18,281 nucleotides of DNA, from the NCBI GenBank assembly GCA_015222065.1, contig JADFUQ010000034.1, positions 1 through 18,281 of the forward strand, given 5' to 3'. Numbering within the stretch: position 1 is the first letter of the stretch; each line of letters opens with the position of its first letter. This stretch comes from Bacteroidota bacterium (GTDB taxonomy: Bacteria; Bacteroidota; Bacteroidia; Bacteroidales; VadinHA17). The notes beneath the pieces were generated by a model. It worked only from the letters and a program-made list of their open reading frames with translations, was not told the DNA's origin and did no database searches. Positions 14,940 to 18,281 of the stretch are shown piece by piece. The translations under genes were made by a program, and so were the position numbers.

Positions 14940-14968
14940 CCCCGCTAATCACTTCAATAAAACTAATC

Positions 14969-15442
14969 ATGAAAAAAACATTTCTATTATTAATATTGCT
15001 ATCTTTTGTTGGGTTTGGAGCATTACAGGCCCAGGATTACGGAACCGGTATCGGGATACGAGGCGGTCCGGCGCAGGGAATTACAGTAAAGCATTTCATC
15101 AGCAGCACCAATGCCCTTGAAGGGATAGTATCCACAAGGTGGCAGGGATGGGCTATTACAGGACTGTATGAGATACATGCTGATCCATTCAAAATAAGAG
15201 AGTTGAAAGTTTTCTATGGTGCCGGTGCACATATTGGATGGTGGTATAATCCGGATGCTTCATGGGCTGATATCGGAAGTGAATATACGATAATTGGTAT
15301 TGATGCTATCCTTGGACTGGAGTATTCATTTGATGAAATTCCCATTTCTCTCAGCATTGACTGGAAACCTGCTTTCAACCTTATCGGACACACAGGAGTA
15401 TGGTTTGATGGAGGCGGTATTTCTGTAAGATATATATTCTAG
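14969..15442 (+). CDS. Small outer-membrane beta-barrel protein, function unknown
   Basis: A 157-residue exported protein. It has a classic signal peptide (MKKTFLLLILLSFVGFGALQA, likely cut after A21, leaving QDYG), then alternating hydrophobic/polar strands rich in Gly, Trp and Tyr (GTGIGIRGGPAQGITVKHF, LEGIVSTRWQGWAITGLYE, LKVFYGAGAHIGWWY, IIGIDAILGLEYSF, ISLSIDWKPAFNL, GGISVRYIF), about eight strands. The C-terminal Phe after ISVRYI is the usual beta-barrel assembly signal. It is likely a small eight-stranded OmpA/OmpW-like barrel; no peptidoglycan-binding domain or catalytic motif is present. It has its own promoter and is convergent with oadB. Confidence 0.75.
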   Translation: MKKTFLLLILLSFVGFGALQAQDYGTGIGIRGGPAQGITVKHFISSTNALEGIVSTRWQGWAITGLYEIHADPFKIRELKVFYGAGAHIGWWYNPDASWADIGSEYTIIGIDAILGLEYSFDEIPISLSIDWKPAFNLIGHTGVWFDGGGISVRYIF

Positions 15443-15460
15443 CCTGTTTATTCTTCTCTT

Positions 15461-15495
15461 AACCCGTAACACGTAACTCGAAACCCGAAACTCTT
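15461..15495 (+). repeat. Five tandem heptamers, AACCCGT family
   Basis: The units are AACCCGT, AACACGT, AACTCGA, AACCCGA and AACTCTT in exact 7-nt phase. They lie between convergent genes and end 5 nt from the oadB stop codon. The first two units are identical to the first two at 13377-13404 (opposite strand). Confidence 0.75.
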
Positions 15496-15500
15496 TAATT

Positions 15501-16835
15501 TTACAACAAAAAACTCAGAAGAATACCGGCAGCAACAGCTGATCCGATAACACCGGATACATTAGGAGCCATTGCATGCATAAGAAGGTGGTTTGAAGGA
15601 TCTTCTTTCAATCCAATATTCTGCACAACCCTTGCACTATCAGGAACAGCAGAAACACCGGCAGCCCCAACAAGCGGATTTATCTTATTCTCCCTGCTTA
15701 AAAACAGGTTCATAACTTTGGCAAAGATCAATCCTCCGGCAGTAGCAATCATAAATGATAATGCTCCAAGGATAAAAATAAGCATTGATTCAGATGTCAG
15801 AAAGACATCTGCCTGTGTTGAAGCACCAACTGTAAGTCCCAGTACAATAGTAATAATATCAATAAGTGATGTTCTGGCTGTTTCAGCCAATCGTTTTGTA
15901 ACACCGGACTCTTTTAACAGGTTTCCGAAAAATAACATACCAAGTAAGGGAAGAGAACTGGGAGAAATAAAAGCAGTTAGCAACAAGCCCGTAATGGGGA
16001 ACATTATCTTTTCAGTCCTTGAAACAGCCCTTGGTGGTTTCATTCTAATCAGTCTTTCTTTACGGGTAGTAAACAGTTTCATGATTGGCGGTTGAATAAC
16101 GGGTACAAGCGCCATATATGAATAAGCTGCTATAGCAATCGGACCTATCAGGTTTTTAACTGTTGTTCCATCTGCCAGCATATTTATTCCGTTTGCCAGT
16201 TTCGATGAAATAAATATTGCTGTTGGTCCGTCTGCCCCACCGATAATACCTATAGCTCCTGCCTCAGGTGGTGAAAAACCAAGAACCAGGGCTCCCAGGA
16301 AAGTTAGAAATATCCCAACCTGAGCAGCAGCCCCAAGCAGCATAAGTCTTGGGTTCGAGATAAGGGATGAGAAATCAGTCATTGCTCCTATACCAAGAAA
16401 AATCAAAGGAGGATAAATACCTTTAAGCACACCAAAATAGAGATAATTCATAACACTACCTTCCTGGTAAATACCCAACTGTAAATTAACACCTTCGGTT
16501 TGAAGAAAAGGAATATTCCCTATCAGTATGCCGGTACCGATAGGAATTAAAAGCAATGGTTCATAACCAAACCTGATTGCAAGAAAAATAAAAACCAATC
16601 CAACTAATATCATGACCAGGTAACCGGCAGTAACATTGTTAAAACCGGAATAATCAAAAAATTGTTTTAACCCTCGCAAGGCTCCGGCAGATGGATCAAA
16701 AAATCCTGGTTCGGAAGAATTAATAATTTTCTCTTTTTGGAAAGAACCGGCTGCTTCTTTATCCTGACTGTTAAAAGCAAACGAAATGCAGGAAAGTAAA
16801 ACAATTATGCCGGCAATAGTAAGAAGTTTTTTCAT
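15501..16835 (-). CDS. oadB: Sodium-pumping decarboxylase beta subunit (OadB/MmdB type)
   Basis: A 444-residue integral membrane protein that decarboxylates carboxybiotin and exports Na+. Family signatures are plain: IRFGYEPLLLIPIGTGILIGNIP, GVLKGIYPPLIFLGIGAMTDF, IIGGADGPTAIF (199-208) with the sodium-site D202, a YSYMALVPVIQPP helix, GASTQADVFL and NPLVGAAGVSAVPDSARVVQ. The N terminus carries an extra hydrophobic, signal-like segment (about 1-20) and a ~45-residue linker before the conserved core, which bacterial OadB proteins such as Klebsiella's lack but which I associate with Bacteroidota copies. It is the third gene after OadG and the biotin carrier, 21 nt downstream of the latter. Whether the substrate is oxaloacetate or methylmalonyl-CoA depends on a carboxyltransferase not present here. 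Confidence 0.9.
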   Translation of the reverse strand: MKKLLTIAGIIVLLSCISFAFNSQDKEAAGSFQKEKIINSSEPGFFDPSAGALRGLKQFFDYSGFNNVTAGYLVMILVGLVFIFLAIRFGYEPLLLIPIGTGILIGNIPFLQTEGVNLQLGIYQEGSVMNYLYFGVLKGIYPPLIFLGIGAMTDFSSLISNPRLMLLGAAAQVGIFLTFLGALVLGFSPPEAGAIGIIGGADGPTAIFISSKLANGINMLADGTTVKNLIGPIAIAAYSYMALVPVIQPPIMKLFTTRKERLIRMKPPRAVSRTEKIMFPITGLLLTAFISPSSLPLLGMLFFGNLLKESGVTKRLAETARTSLIDIITIVLGLTVGASTQADVFLTSESMLIFILGALSFMIATAGGLIFAKVMNLFLSRENKINPLVGAAGVSAVPDSARVVQNIGLKEDPSNHLLMHAMAPNVSGVIGSAVAAGILLSFLL

Positions 16836-16856
16836 GCTTATTTGAAATTCAAATTC

Positions 16857-17276
16857 CTACACCATCTCAATCAGGGTATCTCCCTGAAGAACAGACATCC
16901 CCTTTTGTACTTTAACTAACTCAATAACACCATCTTTTTCAGCAAGTACAACATTCTCCATCTTCATAGCTTCCATAACAAGAAGCTTCTGGTCTTTCTT
17001 AACTATATCGCCGGATTTTACAAAAATTTCTATTATATTTCCCGGTAGAGGAGCTTTTACAGCTATTGTTGAACCATGCTCTGCTTTTTCAATTTGCTTT
17101 TTTTGGTCAGGAATAACAGAACGAACTAAAGTAGGAGTTTTTGATTGTTTAACTTCTTTACGTACCTCAACTTGATATGGTGTACCATTAACTTCAATTT
17201 CAGCGATATTTCCCTCAAAATTATTGATCTCAACATCGTATATATTACCGTGAATTGTAAATTTGAATTTTTTCAT
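16857..17276 (-). CDS. Biotin carboxyl carrier protein of the sodium-pumping decarboxylase
   Basis: A 139-residue stand-alone biotin carrier. The N-terminal part (MKKFKFTIHGNIYDVEI...NGTPYQVEV) is the small beta module that precedes biotinyl domains of decarboxylases. It is followed by a charged linker (about 40-70) and a biotinyl/lipoyl domain (about 72-139) with the biotinylation motif EAMKME; the modified lysine is K105. In Klebsiella this domain is the tail of OadA. Here it is a separate gene, as in methylmalonyl-CoA decarboxylases (MmdC-like). It lies between oadG and oadB on the same strand, 21 nt from oadB. It shuttles the carboxyl group from the carboxyltransferase to OadB. Confidence 0.9.
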   Translation of the reverse strand: MKKFKFTIHGNIYDVEINNFEGNIAEIEVNGTPYQVEVRKEVKQSKTPTLVRSVIPDQKKQIEKAEHGSTIAVKAPLPGNIIEIFVKSGDIVKKDQKLLVMEAMKMENVVLAEKDGVIELVKVQKGMSVLQGDTLIEMV

Positions 17277-17584
17277 GTTCTTTTCTTATTAATTCCATGA
17301 TTAAATAAAAAAGCGACTAAAGTGACTATAAGAATTCATATTTCATTTTTCGGTTAAAATTTTCGCATACCGTTAAAGCATAATAAATATATGGATTTTG
17401 CGAACGAAGTGAAGCAATCTTTCATGACTTTTCGTAAATCTTATGATAGTCCAATTATTTAACATTTTAGTTGTTTTTGGGAGTTTGCGTCGTCACTTCG
17501 TTCCTCGCAAAATCATTTTTCAACCAATAAAATCCGGTTAAAAACTTCACCTCTTCGCCTCATCTCCTCATTTACTCCATTAAT
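17277..17584. other. 308-nt gap within the decarboxylase cluster, filled by a repeat element
   Basis: The gap between the oadG stop and the biotin-carrier ATG is unusually long for subunits of one complex. Most of it (17370-17584) is palindromic element copy B. The rest (17277-17369) is AT-rich with a short CTAAAGTGACTATAAG word of the 8-nt type. No promoter or gene is evident. Confidence 0.6.
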
Positions 17585-17596
17585 TCACTTTAAACT
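17370..17596. repeat. Imperfect palindromic dispersed element, copy B (MITE/REP-like)
   Basis: A diverged copy of 14628-14836. It shares the left 67 nt (63 identical), the right arm TCCTCGCAAAATC, AATCCGGTTAAAA, and the terminal TTAATTCACTTTAAAC. The inner loop differs. It has lost the outer GCTTTA arm (CAACCAATAA in its place). Its right end runs across the oadG stop codon (17585-17587), so the last codons of oadG lie within the similarity. Confidence 0.65.
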
Positions 17597-17956
17597 TCTT
17601 ACGCCATATATTTTTGAACTCCATGGTGAATATACTTTCGACACCCTTTTTATTGTAAGGATATTGCTTTCTTCATCGTGCAGTTCACTCAGATACAGAT
17701 ATAATGCCATACTAATTGCTGCATTCACCTCTCCTGTTATCTGTATTTTTTGATTTTTTCCTGAAGGATCAGAACCTTCATAAATCCTGCCCTTTCCTAT
17801 TTTAACTTTAAGTATTGACGGAATTATATACCGGAAAAATAAATAAAGCAATAACAGAGCCATAAAAACAATACAATACCCGACTATTACCAGTACCAAT
17901 CCGTCAGAATCGATAGCTGAAAGATCAAATTGTATATTAGTTAATAATAAACTCAT
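17585..17956 (-). CDS. oadG: Sodium-pumping decarboxylase small membrane subunit (OadG type)
   Basis: A 123-residue protein with one membrane segment (about 19-46, VLVIVGYCIVFMALLLLYLFF) and a cytosolic tail. The tail ends in ALYLYLSELHDEESNILTIKRVSKVYSPWSSKIYG, a pattern I associate with Bacteroidota OadG-like proteins. OadG stabilises the decarboxylase complex and binds the carboxyltransferase through its C-terminal tail. It is the first of the three decarboxylase genes in the window, and a palindromic repeat separates it from the biotin carrier. The stop codon lies at the edge of that repeat, so the exact C terminus (GVRSLK) may have been reshaped by it. The short N-terminal tail MSLLLTNIQFDLSAIDSDG is presumably periplasmic. 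Confidence 0.78.
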   Translation of the reverse strand: MSLLLTNIQFDLSAIDSDGLVLVIVGYCIVFMALLLLYLFFRYIIPSILKVKIGKGRIYEGSDPSGKNQKIQITGEVNAAISMALYLYLSELHDEESNILTIKRVSKVYSPWSSKIYGVRSLK

Positions 17957-18023
17957 AACATTAGTTTTTTGTAACTATCCAGTGCTTTCGCTTCGACTGT
18001 GCTCAGCATAAAAAGTATGGAAC

Positions 18024-18059
18024 GACTAATTTCATTATACTTTGCATTATTAAGTCGGC
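18024..18059 (+). repeat. 36-nt dispersed repeat, copy 2
   Basis: It is identical to 7172-7207 at 32 of 36 positions. It too runs into GTCGGCA/GTCGACA heptamers, i.e. the GACTGCC family read from the other strand, so the block is joined to opposite orientations of the heptamer at the two sites. Confidence 0.6.
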
Positions 18060-18094
18060 AGTCGACAATCTGAAGACTTGACTATTTAATGTCA

Positions 18095-18129
18095 GTCCTT
18101 AAAGTTAAACAAATAATAAATTTAAGGAC
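18095..18129. repeat. Perfect 9-bp inverted repeat with 17-nt AT-rich loop
   Basis: GTCCTTAAA at 18095-18103 pairs with TTTAAGGAC at 18121-18129. No T-tract follows on either strand, so an intrinsic terminator is unlikely. It could be a protein-binding site or a remnant of another palindromic repeat, about 140-170 nt upstream of oadG. Confidence 0.5.
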
Positions 18130-18137
18130 CAAGTGTT

Positions 18138-18172
18138 AAATAACAAATAGCAAATAACAAATAACAAATAAA
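18138..18172 (+). repeat. Five tandem heptamers, AAATAAC family
   Basis: The units are AAATAAC, AAATAGC, AAATAAC, AAATAAC and AAATAAA in exact phase, followed by TCCCAAATTATAA, which matches the tail of the inverted array at 7035-7076. Further AAATAAC and AAACAAAG words follow to about 18198. Confidence 0.7.
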
Positions 18173-18281
18173 TCCCAAATTATAAATAACAAACAAAGAA
18201 AAATCAAGATATCAATTATCAATTAACCGAAACCGTTTTGATCATTGAATTTTTGAATATTGTAATTTATTTGAATTTTGG

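Larger units (their letters stand above)
14595..14968. other. 374-nt divergent gap: palindromic element plus octamer array
   Basis: This gap lies between the citrate lyase operon and the small outer-membrane protein. It holds repeat element copy A (14628-14836), an 8-nt array (14827-14874) and a -7 box (14932-14939). A 102-codon open frame over it is generated by the repeat and is not credible. No obvious TAnnTTTG box was found for the citrate lyase operon on the minus strand. Confidence 0.6.
17957..18281. other. 325-nt repeat-rich region upstream of oadG
   Basis: No coding sequence is visible. It contains a CTTCGACTGTGCTCAGC word at 17992-18008, the second copy of the 36-nt block (18024-18059), GACTGCC-family heptamers in inverted/mixed orientation (18054-18081), a perfect 9-bp inverted repeat (18095-18129) and an AAATAAC heptamer array (18138-18172). 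No carboxyltransferase gene precedes oadG within the window. Confidence 0.6.

Noticed and set aside
14921..14968. Upstream TTG start for the outer-membrane protein
   Set aside because: It would place residues before an otherwise classic signal peptide and overlap the -7 box.
17976..17985. TATCCAGTGC shared with 7236-7245
   Set aside because: It is ten bases only, and lies on opposite sides of the 36-nt block in the two copies, so it was not included in that repeat.
183..18172. CRISPR arrays
   Set aside because: The tandem units are 7-8 nt with no spacers, there are no 20-40-nt direct repeats, and no cas genes are present.

Overview
The window looks like a piece of a Bacteroidota chromosome, probably an anaerobic or facultative Bacteroidales-type lineage. 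The basis is AT-rich sequence, sparse Shine-Dalgarno signals, TAnnTTTG-type -7 promoter boxes in front of two plus-strand genes, an SLC13-CysQ pair, a VTC-DUF4956 pair, and a split OadG / biotin-carrier / OadB decarboxylase of the kind familiar from that phylum. This is a judgement from protein resemblance, not a database result. No rRNA, tRNA, CRISPR array, transposase or phage gene was found.

Layout. (1) 221-4711, minus strand: a tight three-gene operon, SLC13-family anion permease -> CysQ phosphatase -> membrane-bound LtaS/MdoB-like sulfatase-fold enzyme. (2) 4896-5447, minus: a small HD-domain protein in which the histidine of the HD doublet is alanine. (3) 5609-6805, minus: an isocitrate dehydrogenase-like enzyme with NADP-type residues. 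(4) 7355-8815, plus: PepD dipeptidase. (5) 8858-9217 and 9347-9808, minus: a Mth938-like small protein and an unrecognised four-helix membrane protein. (6) 10388-11813, plus: a VTC-type polyphosphate polymerase domain protein overlapping a DUF4956 membrane protein. (7) 11816-14594, minus: citrate lyase, made of a CitD-CitE fusion followed by CitF. (8) 14969-15442, plus: a small outer-membrane beta-barrel. (9) 15501-17956, minus: OadG, biotin carrier and OadB, the membrane and biotin parts of a sodium-pumping decarboxylase, without its carboxyltransferase subunit in the window.

Metabolically, the right half reads as a citrate/oxaloacetate node. Citrate lyase yields acetate and oxaloacetate, and the Oad-type pump could decarboxylate oxaloacetate (or methylmalonyl-CoA) to build a sodium gradient. 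Isocitrate dehydrogenase lies in the same window but is not linked to it. The left half points to sulfate uptake and PAP recycling, with an envelope-modifying enzyme attached.

The most unusual aspect is the non-coding DNA. Nearly every longer gap, and several gene ends, carry short phrases repeated with a strict 7- or 8-nt step (units such as GACTGCC, AACCCGT, AAATAAC, GCTATTA, and TTCC or TAGTG every 8 nt). Several of these abut or overlap stop codons, and one encodes the C-terminal residues of the citrate lyase fusion. Two ~210-230-bp imperfect palindromic elements (14628-14836 and 17370-17596) are diverged copies of one non-autonomous repeat.
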